From Rhodospirillaceae bacterium (GTDB lineage: Bacteria; Pseudomonadota; Alphaproteobacteria; UBA8366), in contig PBKG01000006.1 in NCBI GenBank assembly GCA_002722095.1, forward strand, positions 288,669 to 352,668: a stretch of 64,000 nucleotides of DNA, given 5' to 3'. A model generated the notes under the pieces. That model made no database searches. It saw only the letters and a program-made list of their open reading frames with translations, and was not told where the DNA came from. Positions 42,850-51,457 of this stretch are shown piece by piece. A program made the position numbers and the translations under genes. The stretch's first letter is position 1; each line of letters opens with the position of its first letter.

Positions 42850-43667
42850 TGGACGATTTTTCCGGACGATTGGAGATTTCGCTGGGCCGGATTTACGGTC
42901 TAGTTTTACGCTATTGGTACTTGATCAAAGGCTCGGTGCCACGACTGCTCGAGCTTGCTTATTGGCCCAGCATTCAGCTCGTTTTATGGGGGTTTATTTC
43001 CCAGTTTTTCCTCAATCAATCATCCGTTCTAGCCGGCGCTGCCGGTGTGCTGATCGGCGCGGTATTGCTCTGGGATGTGCTGTTTCGGGGACAATTAGGA
43101 TTTTCGATTTCGTTTCTTGAAGAATTATGGTCCCGCAATCTCGGCCATATCTTCGTGACACCGCTGCGCCCTTATGAATTCGTCATCGCGCTGATGACCA
43201 TCAGCCTAATTCGGGTTTTGATTGGCGTCGGTCCTGCAGTGTTGATCGCAATTCCGCTCTATCAGTTTTCAATTTTCGAACTGGGCCTGCCATTGATCGC
43301 CTTTTTCATCAATCTGTTGGTTTTCGGCTGGGCGATCGGTTTGTTGGTAACCGCACTCCTGCTCAGGGTTGGCGTTGCCGCCGAAAGTATCGCCTGGGCG
43401 ATGATTTTTTTGATCGCACCGATCAGTGCAATTTATTACCCGGTGTCCATCCTACCCGAATGGCTGCAATGGGCCGCGTGGGCGCTACCGCCGGCGCACG
43501 TCTTCGAGGGAATGCGAGCCGTTCTTACGCAAGGTCAGTTCGAGATTGAATTATGGTGGGCCGCGTCGGGCTTGAATCTGTTTTACCTGATCCTCTGCAG
43601 CGCGGTCTTTTTCTATAATTTCCATGCCGCGCGTCGCGATGGACGTTTATTACAAATCGGGGAATAA
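42849..43667 (+). CDS. ABC-2 type transporter permease
   Basis: A 272-residue integral membrane protein with about six hydrophobic segments. It includes the ABC-2 pattern FSISFLEELWSRNLGHIFVTPLRPYEFVIALMT in the cytoplasmic loop and PISAIYYPVSILPEWLQWAAWALPPAHVFEGMRAVL near the C-terminus, as in YadH/NodJ-type permeases. Its ATG shares one base with the stop of the ATPase gene. Together they form a complete exporter. The substrate cannot be inferred. It converges with cobT, with 8 bases between the stops. Confidence 0.93.
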   Translation: MDDFSGRLEISLGRIYGLVLRYWYLIKGSVPRLLELAYWPSIQLVLWGFISQFFLNQSSVLAGAAGVLIGAVLLWDVLFRGQLGFSISFLEELWSRNLGHIFVTPLRPYEFVIALMTISLIRVLIGVGPAVLIAIPLYQFSIFELGLPLIAFFINLLVFGWAIGLLVTALLLRVGVAAESIAWAMIFLIAPISAIYYPVSILPEWLQWAAWALPPAHVFEGMRAVLTQGQFEIELWWAASGLNLFYLILCSAVFFYNFHAARRDGRLLQIGE

Positions 43668-43675
43668 CAGCCGGA

Positions 43676-44698
43676 TTAAATTTTTTCGCTCACCTCCGCC
43701 TCGGCAAAGCTCGCCATTCCATTGTGACACGCGATAGCGCCCCTCAGGACTGCCAACGCCATCACCGCGCCGGACGCTTCGCCAAGGCACATATCGAGAT
43801 CTAACAGCGGAGATTTATCGAGCGCATCAAGCAAACGGCCATGCGCGGACTCCGCCGACAGGTGCCCGACAATGCAATGGTCCAGTGCTTGAGGGTCAAT
43901 TTTTTGCAGGACCGCGGCCGCTGCTGTCGCCGTATAGCCGTCAAGAATCACCGGGACACGACCAATTCGCGCCGCGATGACGGCGCCAGCGATGGCCGCC
44001 AATTCATGGCCACCCAACCTGCGCAAACATTCGAGCGGGTCGTCGAGACTATCTTGATGCCGAGCTATTCCTTGGCTCACCACTTCGATCTTTCGGTTTA
44101 GGGCTGCCCCTGCAACACCTGTTCCGGGCCCGGTCCAATCCGCAGGGGAGTCGCCAAACAAAGCGCAGCAAAGTGCGGCAGCGCTCGTGGTGTTGCCGAT
44201 ACCCATTTCGCCGAGGCAAACCGCATCGACGCCGTCTTCCACGGCCATCATGCCGTACGCCATCGCGCCGGCGCACTCCGCCTCCGATAACGCAGGACCC
44301 TCGGTAAAATCCGCGGTCGGTTTTTCCAGTGCCATTTCGTATACGCGTAGTTCTGCGTCGAAACTTTTGCAAAGCTGATTGACCGCCGCGCCGCCGGCTT
44401 GAAAATTATCCACCATTTGCCGAGTGACATCCGCAGGAAAAGCCGACACCCCATGGCGAGCGACGCCGTGATTTCCCGCAAAGACGGCAACGCGCGGCCG
44501 GTCCAGGCGGGGCGGATGTCGCCCTTGCCAGGTGACAAACCACTCGCTCAACGTCTCGAGCAATCCCAGCGCACCTTCGGGTTTGGTCAGCGTTGCTTCG
44601 CGTGCCGACGCCTTAGCGGCAGCTTTGTCGTCGGGGCCAGGGAAGCGACGAATTAGGTCGCGTATCTCAGCAAACGAGGCGCTGGTCGGTCCATTCAT
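43676..44698 (-). CDS. cobT: Nicotinate-nucleotide-dimethylbenzimidazole phosphoribosyltransferase
   Basis: CobT activates the lower ligand of cobalamin by making alpha-ribazole 5'-phosphate from dimethylbenzimidazole and nicotinate mononucleotide. The ~340-residue protein shows TLTKPEGALGLLETL, VFAGNHGVARHGVSAFPADVT, LGEMGIGNTTSAAAL and LDLDMCLGEASGA with the catalytic glutamate near the end of GEASG. ATG 44698 gives the family N-terminus; ATG 44710 adds four residues. It is divergent from cobS across about 80 bases, so the two lower-ligand steps probably share a control region. Confidence 0.96.
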   Translation of the reverse strand: MNGPTSASFAEIRDLIRRFPGPDDKAAAKASAREATLTKPEGALGLLETLSEWFVTWQGRHPPRLDRPRVAVFAGNHGVARHGVSAFPADVTRQMVDNFQAGGAAVNQLCKSFDAELRVYEMALEKPTADFTEGPALSEAECAGAMAYGMMAVEDGVDAVCLGEMGIGNTTSAAALCCALFGDSPADWTGPGTGVAGAALNRKIEVVSQGIARHQDSLDDPLECLRRLGGHELAAIAGAVIAARIGRVPVILDGYTATAAAAVLQKIDPQALDHCIVGHLSAESAHGRLLDALDKSPLLDLDMCLGEASGAVMALAVLRGAIACHNGMASFAEAEVSEKI

Positions 44699-44778
44699 TG
44701 AAATTTCCATCAAATCTGTGCATTTCTCCTATTCCCTACTGTACGTGAGCTGCCTTTGCAGCAAATAATGTGGGTGTC

Positions 44779-45714
44779 ATGACCGAAGCTAAAGATCCCG
44801 ATAAAAAAGACGCCGCGCCCGAGCCTAAAACCGGGCCCGAGACAAGCAAAGCCGAACCCAAGGAAGAGAAGGCGGAGACGCCGGCATCTGACGAAGCTGC
44901 GCAAAGCACTGACAATTCCGAAACCAGTTCCAAGTCGGAGTTCGAAGACGCGCTCGCTCTCGACAGGCGACTGGGGGACTTTCTGCTATCGCTTGGCTTC
45001 TTCACACGCTTGCCGGTCCCGATGGACGAAGAAACCGCCGCCCGACCGCTGTCCGATGCCGCGTGGGCTTTCCCGGTCATCGGTACAATCATCGGCATAG
45101 TTGGCGGATTGATCGCCGCGCTCGCAGCAGGTTTACCGGCCTTGGCCGCAGGACTGATTGCAATCGGGGCCATGGCATGTCTCAGTGGTGCGCTACACGA
45201 AGACGGCCTGGCCGATTGCGCTGACGGCCTGTGGAGCGGAGAAAGTGCCGAAGCGCGCCTTGCCATCATGCGCGATAGCCGGATCGGCGCGTTTGGTGTC
45301 ATTGCTCTGGTAATTTTCATCGGCCTGAAAGCGTCAGCGATCGCACAACTTTTAACCATCGGCGGGGTATGGGCTGCTGCCCTAGCCATCGTAGCTGCTG
45401 CTGCTGCCTCGCGAGGCCTGCTGCCGATCACCATGAGCGTGCTCCCCCTTGCCGGCAAAACAGGCCGCGCTGCAGAAGCGGGCCAGCCCGACAAACAAGA
45501 TATGATAGCAAGCGCCGGTCTTGCGGTGTTGATCGCGCTACTAACCATCGGCTTTGTACCGAGCGTCTTCGGCTTGGTTGCCGGTGGCGTGTTCGCCGCG
45601 GCTCTCGGTTACCTCGCTGTCAAACGGATCGACGGCTATAACGGCGACGTGCTGGGTGCACAACAACAAATTCTCGAAACCGCGATACTGTTGGCAGCCG
45701 CTGCCGCCATATAG
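44779..45714 (+). CDS. cobS: Adenosylcobinamide-GDP ribazoletransferase (cobalamin synthase) with charged N-terminal extension
   Basis: CobS joins adenosylcobinamide-GDP and alpha-ribazole to make cobalamin in the inner membrane. The family core begins near residue 60 with RRLGDFLLSLGFFTRLPVP. It continues with GALHEDGLADCADGLWSG, the metal-binding Asp-rich segment, and ARLAIMRDSRIGAFGVIAL, with several membrane helices. Unusually, ~55 residues rich in Glu, Lys, Pro and Ser precede it. The ATG at 44779 is well placed, and a GTG nine bases earlier is the alternative. No internal start would remove the extension cleanly. A phosphatase gene follows by 17 bases. Confidence 0.94.
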   Translation: MTEAKDPDKKDAAPEPKTGPETSKAEPKEEKAETPASDEAAQSTDNSETSSKSEFEDALALDRRLGDFLLSLGFFTRLPVPMDEETAARPLSDAAWAFPVIGTIIGIVGGLIAALAAGLPALAAGLIAIGAMACLSGALHEDGLADCADGLWSGESAEARLAIMRDSRIGAFGVIALVIFIGLKASAIAQLLTIGGVWAAALAIVAAAAASRGLLPITMSVLPLAGKTGRAAEAGQPDKQDMIASAGLAVLIALLTIGFVPSVFGLVAGGVFAAALGYLAVKRIDGYNGDVLGAQQQILETAILLAAAAAI

Positions 45715-45731
45715 AAGAAAAGGGCTCCCGA

Positions 45732-46361
45732 ATGACGACTGTGGTTACCCGATGGTGGTGGATACGCCACGCGCCGGTTGTCGATCATGACAACAAGATT
45801 TACGGACAAACCGATCTTTCCGCCGACGTTTCCGACGAGAAAGTATTCGCACGACTTGCAGAGATGCTCCCGAGCGAAGCCGTTTTGGTCACATCCGACT
45901 TGCAGAGAACCACATTGACCGCCGCCGCTATCGCGGACGCCGGCCTCGAGCTACCTACGCCGATCAAGGAACCCGCACTGCGGGAGCAACATTTCGGCAC
46001 CTGGCAAGGCATTCGACGCGATCAGTTCGACAAGGAAACCGGGCGGATGATGCACCGGTTCTGGATCGCGCCTGCTTTCGAGCGGGCCCCGAAAGGTGAA
46101 AGCTTTACTGACGTCATCGCTCGCGTAGCACCTGCCATCACACGGCTGACCGCCGATCACGCCGGTCGCGACATCATCTGCGTTGCCCATGGCGGAACGA
46201 TACGGGCCGCCATCGCGCTCGCTCTAGGCCTCGGCCCTGAAAAAGCGCTTGCCTTCCGCAGTGCGAATTGCGGACTGACGCGGCTCGATCATATTCTCGA
46301 TGAAAAGGCGGATGGCGGAGTCTGGCGCGTCGTTACCATAAATCACGACCCGTCCGAATGA
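45732..46361 (+). CDS. Histidine phosphatase family protein, candidate alpha-ribazole phosphatase
   Basis: A 209-residue phosphoglycerate-mutase-like phosphatase. The catalytic RHA motif is in WWIRHAPVVDHD, the second histidine in IICVAHGGTIRA, and the acid in ALREQHFGTWQG. Immediately after cobS it probably acts as CobC, removing phosphate from alpha-ribazole phosphate or adenosylcobalamin phosphate. The family is broad, so CobC is inference from the operon. The ATG follows a GAAAAGGGC ribosome site 17 bases after cobS. Confidence 0.88.
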   Translation: MTTVVTRWWWIRHAPVVDHDNKIYGQTDLSADVSDEKVFARLAEMLPSEAVLVTSDLQRTTLTAAAIADAGLELPTPIKEPALREQHFGTWQGIRRDQFDKETGRMMHRFWIAPAFERAPKGESFTDVIARVAPAITRLTADHAGRDIICVAHGGTIRAAIALALGLGPEKALAFRSANCGLTRLDHILDEKADGGVWRVVTINHDPSE

Positions 46362-46366
46362 GGCTG

Positions 46367-46573
46367 TCACTCGAACAAACACAAGAGCGCGTAACAGCTG
46401 TCAAACCAGCGTTCGAAAAGAACGTACAGCACGATATCAAGCGCCAACCCCAAGGCCAGGATCGGCAATGCGATATAAAAGCCAAAATATATCCATGCCC
46501 AGCGGGTAAAGCGGGGACCCGGCAAGTCGTGTCCCTTAACCGGCCGGCGGCGAAATCGATCAAAGACTGTCAT
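46367..46573 (-). CDS. Small single-span membrane protein, unknown
   Basis: A 68-residue protein: a basic N-terminus (MTVFDRFRRRPVKGHDL) followed by a hydrophobic segment ~27-53 (WAWIYFGFYIALPILALGLALDIVLYVLF) and a short Cys-containing tail. The positive-inside rule suggests a cytoplasmic N-terminus. I recognise no family. It converges with the phosphatase gene and is divergent from the FemAB-like gene, with about 30 bases between starts. The reading frame and ATG look genuine, but with so little sequence this is tentative. Confidence 0.5.
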   Translation of the reverse strand: MTVFDRFRRRPVKGHDLPGPRFTRWAWIYFGFYIALPILALGLALDIVLYVLFERWFDSCYALLCLFE

Positions 46574-46602
46574 GTCGTATTATAACGAAGGACACCACAC
46601 GC

Positions 46603-47529
46603 TTGGAGATAAGCTGGGATAGCGCCTCGCGCACGGACTGGAACAGGCTCGTGGCCAAAGCCTGGAAATGTCCGTTTGAGCAAAGCTGGGCCTATGGCGA
46701 AGCGATTGCAGCGACCGGCGGTGCGGTCCACCGGGCGGTATTACGGGACGGCAAAAAGCCCATCGCATTTGCGCAGATTTTTTCGAAACGACTGGGCCGG
46801 GCCGCAAATTTGCAGCAACTCCTGCGTGGACCGGTTTTTTTCGAATCAATCCGCGACGAAAAACAAGTCTTCGATTCGTTAAATCTGCTCGCTCAAGAGA
46901 AGTTCGGTCTTCCTCGCACCCTGCGATTTTGGACGCCGGAAGTCGATGCAACGCTGGCGTCGGGATTCAAAAAACTTCGATGGCGACGAGTCATGTCCGG
47001 CTACCATACCGCTTGGCTCGATCTCGATCCGTCACCTGAAGTACTACGGCGCAATCTCGATGGAAATTGGCGAAACGGGCTCGCGAAAGCAGAAAAAAAA
47101 TCGCTTCGCATTCGCGACAACAATGACCGAGATACAATGGACTGGTTACTCGCACACTACGAAAATCTTCGCCGTAAACGGCGATTCGGTGGTCCATCGC
47201 CTGCATTGCTAGCTGCGGCTGAACGATATCTATCTCACAAGAAAGACTTTTTTGTGTTGCGCGCATTCGAGAACCGTACCCCGGTGGCCGGCGTGCTTCT
47301 GGCCCGTCACGGCAAATCCGCGACCTATGTCATCGGTTGGAGCGATGACATAGGTCGACGCGCGAACGCGAATAATCTCCTACTTTGGCAAGGTTTGCTC
47401 AATCTCAAATCCGAAGGCGTGCGCTGGCTCGATCTCGGCGGAATCGATACGCAGGCATCGCCCGGAATTGCCCGGTTTAAATTGGGATTAGGCGGTGAAA
47501 TTGCCTCTCTCTCGGGCACCTATTTCTAA
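46603..47529 (+). CDS. GNAT/FemAB-like N-acyltransferase-fold protein
   Basis: A 308-residue protein with the peptidoglycan-interpeptide-transferase-like acyltransferase fold (FemAB/BioF2 type). It has CPFEQSWAYGEAIAATGGAV, the acyl-acceptor half with NLDGNWRNGLAKAEKKSLRI, then VAGVLLARHGKSATYVIGWSDDIGRR and RWLDLGGIDTQASPGIARFKLGLGG at the end. Relatives are found near cell-envelope or polysaccharide genes. The only good start is TTG 46603, with GAAGGA about 10 bases upstream; GTG 46651 is an alternative that would lose the first motif. The substrate is unknown. Confidence 0.78.
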   Translation: MEISWDSASRTDWNRLVAKAWKCPFEQSWAYGEAIAATGGAVHRAVLRDGKKPIAFAQIFSKRLGRAANLQQLLRGPVFFESIRDEKQVFDSLNLLAQEKFGLPRTLRFWTPEVDATLASGFKKLRWRRVMSGYHTAWLDLDPSPEVLRRNLDGNWRNGLAKAEKKSLRIRDNNDRDTMDWLLAHYENLRRKRRFGGPSPALLAAAERYLSHKKDFFVLRAFENRTPVAGVLLARHGKSATYVIGWSDDIGRRANANNLLLWQGLLNLKSEGVRWLDLGGIDTQASPGIARFKLGLGGEIASLSGTYF

Positions 47530-47660
47530 GCGTATCTCAAGAAAAAACAGATGCGGAAAATCTAACAAAAATAGCTATGATCGCCTCCAAATTGTCACAT
47601 TTGCCCACGATGATGACTGTCGTTCGGTTTGGCGTACAACAGACGAAGGAGATTGCTTCG

Positions 47661-48344
47661 ATGAAATCTTTTGCCCCCATCGCCGCGATGGCTTTGGCCT
47701 TTATCATGGCTCTACCAGGCGCTGCCTTGGCCGGAATCGAAGAAGACGAGCTTGTTTCGAAAGCGCACTTCACCGTCGAACGCATGGCGAAAGACGAAAA
47801 TGTCGGACCGAACGTACGCAAGCTGATTCAACGCGCGAAAGCAGTAATGATCTTTCCAAATGTTTTGAAGGGCGCGTTTTTCATCGGTGCCGAAGGGGGC
47901 AGCGGTGTATTGCTAGCGAAAGACGCCAATGGAAATTGGGGGTATCCGGCCTTTTACACCATGGGCTCGGCAAGTTTCGGTCTTCAAATCGGCGGCCAGT
48001 CTCAAGAGATCGTTTTGTTGATCATGTCCGAGCGCGGGCTTTCTTCGATCCTCCACAACGAAGTCAAGCTAGGCGGCGATATCAGCGCTGCAGCAGGGCC
48101 GATCGGAGTTGGTGCCGAAGCGTCGACGACAACGAATTTCCGCGCCGATATATATTCCTTCTCGATCAATCAGGGCGCCTTTTTAGGAGCCAGCGTGGAA
48201 GGGGCGGTCATCCATCCGCGTCAATCCAAAAACAGTGCCTATTACGGCAGCGAGAAAGCCACGCCGGAAGAAATCGTACTTAAAGCCCGGTATCAAAATG
48301 TCCAGTCCAATCAGTTGAGAGCGTCATTGCGTCGGTTACGCTAA
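47661..48344 (+). CDS. Exported SYLF/Ysc84-type lipid-binding protein
   Basis: A 227-residue protein with a Sec signal peptide (MKSFAPIAAMALAFIMALPGAALA, cleavage before GIEED) and the SYLF/Ysc84 domain: KAVMIFPNVLKGAFFIGAEGGSGVLLAKD, GYPAFYTMGSASFGLQIGGQSQEIVLLIMSE and the glycine-rich GGDISAAAGPIGVGAEAS. Eukaryotic SYLF domains bind phosphoinositides; bacterial ones are periplasmic proteins of unclear role. ATG 47661 is preceded by AAGGAG and is the first methionine giving a signal peptide; the frame extends upstream to 47577. It converges with cbiB. Confidence 0.9.
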   Translation: MKSFAPIAAMALAFIMALPGAALAGIEEDELVSKAHFTVERMAKDENVGPNVRKLIQRAKAVMIFPNVLKGAFFIGAEGGSGVLLAKDANGNWGYPAFYTMGSASFGLQIGGQSQEIVLLIMSERGLSSILHNEVKLGGDISAAAGPIGVGAEASTTTNFRADIYSFSINQGAFLGASVEGAVIHPRQSKNSAYYGSEKATPEEIVLKARYQNVQSNQLRASLRRLR

Positions 48345-48348
48345 AAAC

Positions 48349-49332
48349 TCAAGGCGCGAGCAGCGAGAACGCCAACACTAAAACTCCATTCGCAAGGCAA
48401 GCGGCGACAAAAAGATAAAGTGCGCGATTGACATCCTTTGGCGTGAGGTTGGCACGGCCAGAGCCGATCCAAACACTTTCTTCGACCCCGCCTTCATAGA
48501 CGCGTGGCCCGCCAAGGGCGAAATCAAGCGCGCCGGCCATTGCAGCCTCCGGCCAGCCTGCGTTGATCGAAGGGTGCTTTGCAGCGTCGGACCTGATCGC
48601 TCCAATCGCTCGAAAGGGATTGCCCGACGGCGTGACGCAAGCACCAACAATTAGAAAAATGACCGACAAACGGGCCGGTACCCACATAACCGCGTCGTCC
48701 AGACGGGCAGCGGTACGTCCGAACATATTGTATCGCTCGTTACGGTACCCGAGCATGCTGTCCATAGTGCTGACCGCTTTGCAGAAAAACAGACCGGGTA
48801 GACCAAACAGCAAATACCAAAACACCGGCGCAACAACGCCATCGGCAAAGTTTTCTGCAAGCGACTCTATTGCCGACCGCGCCACACCGCCGGCATCGAG
48901 TTTTTTTGGATCGCGGCCGACGATATGTGCGACCGCCGCCCTTCCTTGATCGAGCCCCCCTTCGTCGAGCGCCTTCGCAACCGCGCGCACATGGCTGTAC
49001 AGACTCCGCTGAGCAACCAACACCGTGACGAGAAAGAGCTCGGCGAGCCAGAAATTATAAGTCTCGATAAATACCTGAAGCGCTATGCCGAGACCGACCG
49101 CCATGGCGACAATAATCGTCACAACTACGCCGCCGCGTACTAGCCGAGTGTGATCACTGCGCCGCGCGCGGTTGAGTTTGAGCTCCAAGATTTCGATCGC
49201 GCGTCCCAAAAGTGCCACAGGATGCGGGATAGAACGGAATACCCACGCCATATCGCCAACCAGCGCGTCCAAAAACAACGCAAATGCCAACAGTAAAAAT
49301 CGGTCGGGGACAAAATCTGCATGCCACATCAT
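48349..49332 (-). CDS. cbiB: Adenosylcobinamide-phosphate synthase
   Basis: CbiB (CobD in aerobic-pathway naming) attaches aminopropanol phosphate to adenosylcobyric acid in the membrane. The 327-residue protein has the family start LFLDALVGDMAWVFRSIPHPVALLGRAIE, the central IVGRDPKKLDAGGVARSAIESLAENFADGVVAPVFWYLL, and AGWPEAAMAGALDFALGGPRVYEG, with four to five membrane segments. The ATG is directly double (ATG ATG). It is divergent from a gene of unknown function, with 66 bases between. It joins cobT, cobS and cobB in this window as the late cobalamin pathway. Confidence 0.95.
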   Translation of the reverse strand: MMWHADFVPDRFLLLAFALFLDALVGDMAWVFRSIPHPVALLGRAIEILELKLNRARRSDHTRLVRGGVVVTIIVAMAVGLGIALQVFIETYNFWLAELFLVTVLVAQRSLYSHVRAVAKALDEGGLDQGRAAVAHIVGRDPKKLDAGGVARSAIESLAENFADGVVAPVFWYLLFGLPGLFFCKAVSTMDSMLGYRNERYNMFGRTAARLDDAVMWVPARLSVIFLIVGACVTPSGNPFRAIGAIRSDAAKHPSINAGWPEAAMAGALDFALGGPRVYEGGVEESVWIGSGRANLTPKDVNRALYLFVAACLANGVLVLAFSLLAP

Positions 49333-49398
49333 CGCGGGTCTTTCATACGCCGATCGATTGATGCTTCATAGGCGACAATTTTGAATCAGGTTCGGAAA

Positions 49399-50295
49399 AT
49401 GTTGTTCGACGAATATATCATGGTCGATTGGAGCGCCGCCGGCTCACCCCGTGCCGGGCCTGACAGCATCTGGATCGCAATACTAAACCGTCACCGTGCA
49501 GGCCGTCGCCTAGCGCCGCTGCGAAACCCCCGAACCCGATGGGAAGCAACCCGCTGGCTCGGCAATCACCTCGCAAAATCCATAAATTCGGGTCGGCGCT
49601 CACTGGTTGGTTTCGACTTTCCTTTCGGATTCCCCGCCGGCACGGCGGCCGGTGTATCGTTGGCGGGCCTGCCGTGGCGAAACTTCTGGCAACTCTTAAG
49701 CGATGGGCTCTGCGACGACGACGAAAACCGGAATAACCGCTTCGATCTCGCAGAGAATCTGAATCGGAAGCTATCGGGCGACGCATTCCCGTTCTGGGGC
49801 AATGTGCGCGAGGAAACGCGCCGATATCTGGTTCGGCGTGGTCGTCGACCACATGGCGAAGGTGAGGTGGCCGAGCGGCGCCTGATCGACCTGCGCGTTC
49901 CGGGGGCACAACCGGTTTGGAAGCTGGCGGGTATCGGTTCGGTCGGCAGCCAAGCCCTGACCGGAATTCCAAAAGTATGGGCGTTGCGTCGCGATCCCCG
50001 CCTCGCCATGAAAAGCCATATTTGGCCGTTCGAAACCGGTCTCCGTTACGATCCTGGCCCGCAAATCATCTTTGCCGAAATATATCCCTCGCTGTTTCCA
50101 ATCCGAAAGATCGTCGGAAAACCGAAAGATGCGGCACAGGTCGCCGCGACGGTGCGCGCCCTAGCTGTAGCCGACGAAACCGGACGGCTCGAGTCGCTGT
50201 TTGCGGCAGATCCTGAACTCACCGCCACTGAAAAAGCCGCGGTCGAGCGAGAAGAAGCCTGGATTCTAGGGGTTACCGGTGGTTCGGAAAAATAG
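49399..50295 (+). CDS. Uncharacterised protein beside cobalamin genes, RNase H-fold-like
   Basis: A 298-residue soluble protein I do not recognise by function. It begins YIMVDWSAAGSP and has GRRSLVGFDFPFGFPAGTA, which resembles the VD...DxP(F/L)G pattern of DUF429-type RNase H-fold proteins. A conserved-looking GSQALTGIPKVWALRRDP and FAEIYPSLFP follow. Similar proteins beside cob genes of alphaproteobacteria have sometimes been labelled cobalamin biosynthesis protein CbiG; it shows no CbiG motifs. ATG 49399 is chosen over TTG 49381. It is divergent from cbiB. Any cobalamin role is inference from position. Confidence 0.7.
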   Translation: MLFDEYIMVDWSAAGSPRAGPDSIWIAILNRHRAGRRLAPLRNPRTRWEATRWLGNHLAKSINSGRRSLVGFDFPFGFPAGTAAGVSLAGLPWRNFWQLLSDGLCDDDENRNNRFDLAENLNRKLSGDAFPFWGNVREETRRYLVRRGRRPHGEGEVAERRLIDLRVPGAQPVWKLAGIGSVGSQALTGIPKVWALRRDPRLAMKSHIWPFETGLRYDPGPQIIFAEIYPSLFPIRKIVGKPKDAAQVAATVRALAVADETGRLESLFAADPELTATEKAAVEREEAWILGVTGGSEK

Positions 50296-50366
50296 CTGGA
50301 ATCTGACTCACTAGCCTGTACATTCAAATCGATCTTCCATTTTTCCAGCGGCAATATCGGACGAGC

Positions 50367-50705
50367 ATGGATTTTCGTGACCTTGACGCCCTTCACGCGG
50401 CGCACGATTTGGCAATTGAAATTCACGATGTCAGCCAGTCCTTTCCAGGGGACAATCAATTCACGCTGGGCGAATCGATCTGCACAACAGCTCTGGAGAT
50501 TCCTGCCTCGTTAGCCGAGGGCTGCGGGCGCGGCAGCGATGAGGACATGCATAATGCCATTGTCCAAGCCAAAGGGCTCGCACAGCGGCTCGAATACCTT
50601 ATCCTGCTTGCTGGGCAACTCGGCATGATCGACGAAGAAACGTTAGGCGACATGACCGAATTACTGGATGCACTCAAGTCCCAACTTGAAAAAGCACCTG
50701 GTTGA
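50367..50705 (+). CDS. Four-helix bundle (S23-like) protein
   Basis: A 112-residue protein of the S23/four-helix-bundle family. It has DFRDLDALHAAHDLAIEIHDVSQSFP, the hallmark IPASLAEGCGRGSDEDMHNAIVQAKG (residues ~45-70) and EYLILLAGQLGMID. Members were first found inside intervening sequences of 23S rRNA genes and some act with reverse transcriptases in diversity-generating elements. Neither an rRNA gene nor a reverse transcriptase is nearby, so this is a solitary copy with unknown job. It starts about 70 bases after the previous gene and converges with the ankyrin gene. Confidence 0.88.
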   Translation: MDFRDLDALHAAHDLAIEIHDVSQSFPGDNQFTLGESICTTALEIPASLAEGCGRGSDEDMHNAIVQAKGLAQRLEYLILLAGQLGMIDEETLGDMTELLDALKSQLEKAPG

Positions 50706-50708
50706 CGT

Positions 50709-51314
50709 CTAGCCGGTCGCTCCGGCGCGGCGCAGTATACTTTCGATTTCCCGATTCCGCTGGGTTCGAGCCCAATCCAAGGGGCCGCGCCCCGTATAGT
50801 CGCGTATCGATAAATCCGCCTTCCTGTCGAGCAAGAGTTGGACGACTGCAGGTTGACTGCCTTTTATCGCCATCATCAAAGGCGTCAGCCCCTCGCGGTT
50901 TTGCTGATTTGGGCTGGCGTTCGCGTCCAGCAACTGAACGGCTATTTCATACTCGCCAAGTTCGGCGGCCCAGCTTAGCGCCGTGCGCCCGAAATTATCC
51001 GCCATGTCCGGACGCGCACCAAACTTCAGCAGAGATTCGACGATATCGAAATAACGCCCGATCGTCGCCATAACCAAGGGTGTTTGCCCATTCTCGGAAT
51101 CGCGTACGTTCGGGTCCGTACCCCCCTTGAGCAAATAGTCGACCGATGGCCAATCGCCATTTCTAGCCGGCCCAAAAAGAGGATTAGGCCCGATATCCTT
51201 CAAATTTAAGCCGCCGAATTGGGCTTGTGACACGCTGGGAGCCATAAACATGTTCACGGACAACGCGATCCCAAGGCCAAAAAATGCCGCACATAGACCG
51301 TTAGTTTTCACCAT
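50709..51314 (-). CDS. Exported ankyrin-repeat protein
   Basis: A 201-residue protein with a signal peptide (cleavage likely after MAPSVSQA near residue 31) and about four ankyrin repeats: NGDWPSVDYLLKGGTDPNVRD, NGQTPLVMATIGRYFDIVESLL, FGRTALSWAAELGEYEIAVQLL, and EGLTPLMMAIKGSQPAVVQLLL. It ends with DYTGRGPLDWARTQRNREI. Periplasmic ankyrin proteins in alphaproteobacteria are often linked to peroxidases or envelope functions, but no partner is visible here. It is divergent from cobB across 143 bases, in which I found no cobalamin riboswitch signature. Confidence 0.88.
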   Translation of the reverse strand: MVKTNGLCAAFFGLGIALSVNMFMAPSVSQAQFGGLNLKDIGPNPLFGPARNGDWPSVDYLLKGGTDPNVRDSENGQTPLVMATIGRYFDIVESLLKFGARPDMADNFGRTALSWAAELGEYEIAVQLLDANASPNQQNREGLTPLMMAIKGSQPAVVQLLLDRKADLSIRDYTGRGPLDWARTQRNREIESILRRAGATG

Positions 51315-51457
51315 TTACGAACAATCCCAATGGACAAAATTTACTCGTTTCGAACCATAATATGATGTCTTAGAGCAACATCAGCAATATGTGCAGGTAG
51401 ATTTTTCGCCGGCCCTTTGCACTCCCTGACCGTCCGGCGCGATGATAGTATGACGCC

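Noticed and set aside
44736..45548. 270-codon open frame opposite cobS
   Set aside because: The Ser/Ala-rich peptide is the mirror of the cobS membrane helices and charged tail; cobS motifs are decisive.
50367..50705. Diversity-generating retroelement accessory (Avd-like) protein
   Set aside because: No reverse transcriptase, template or variable repeat exists nearby, and the gene has the standard S23-like signature.
51315..51457. Cobalamin riboswitch upstream of cobB
   Set aside because: No B12-box type sequence (GCCACTG) or matching leader was found here, or in the short gaps ahead of cobT, cobS and cbiB.
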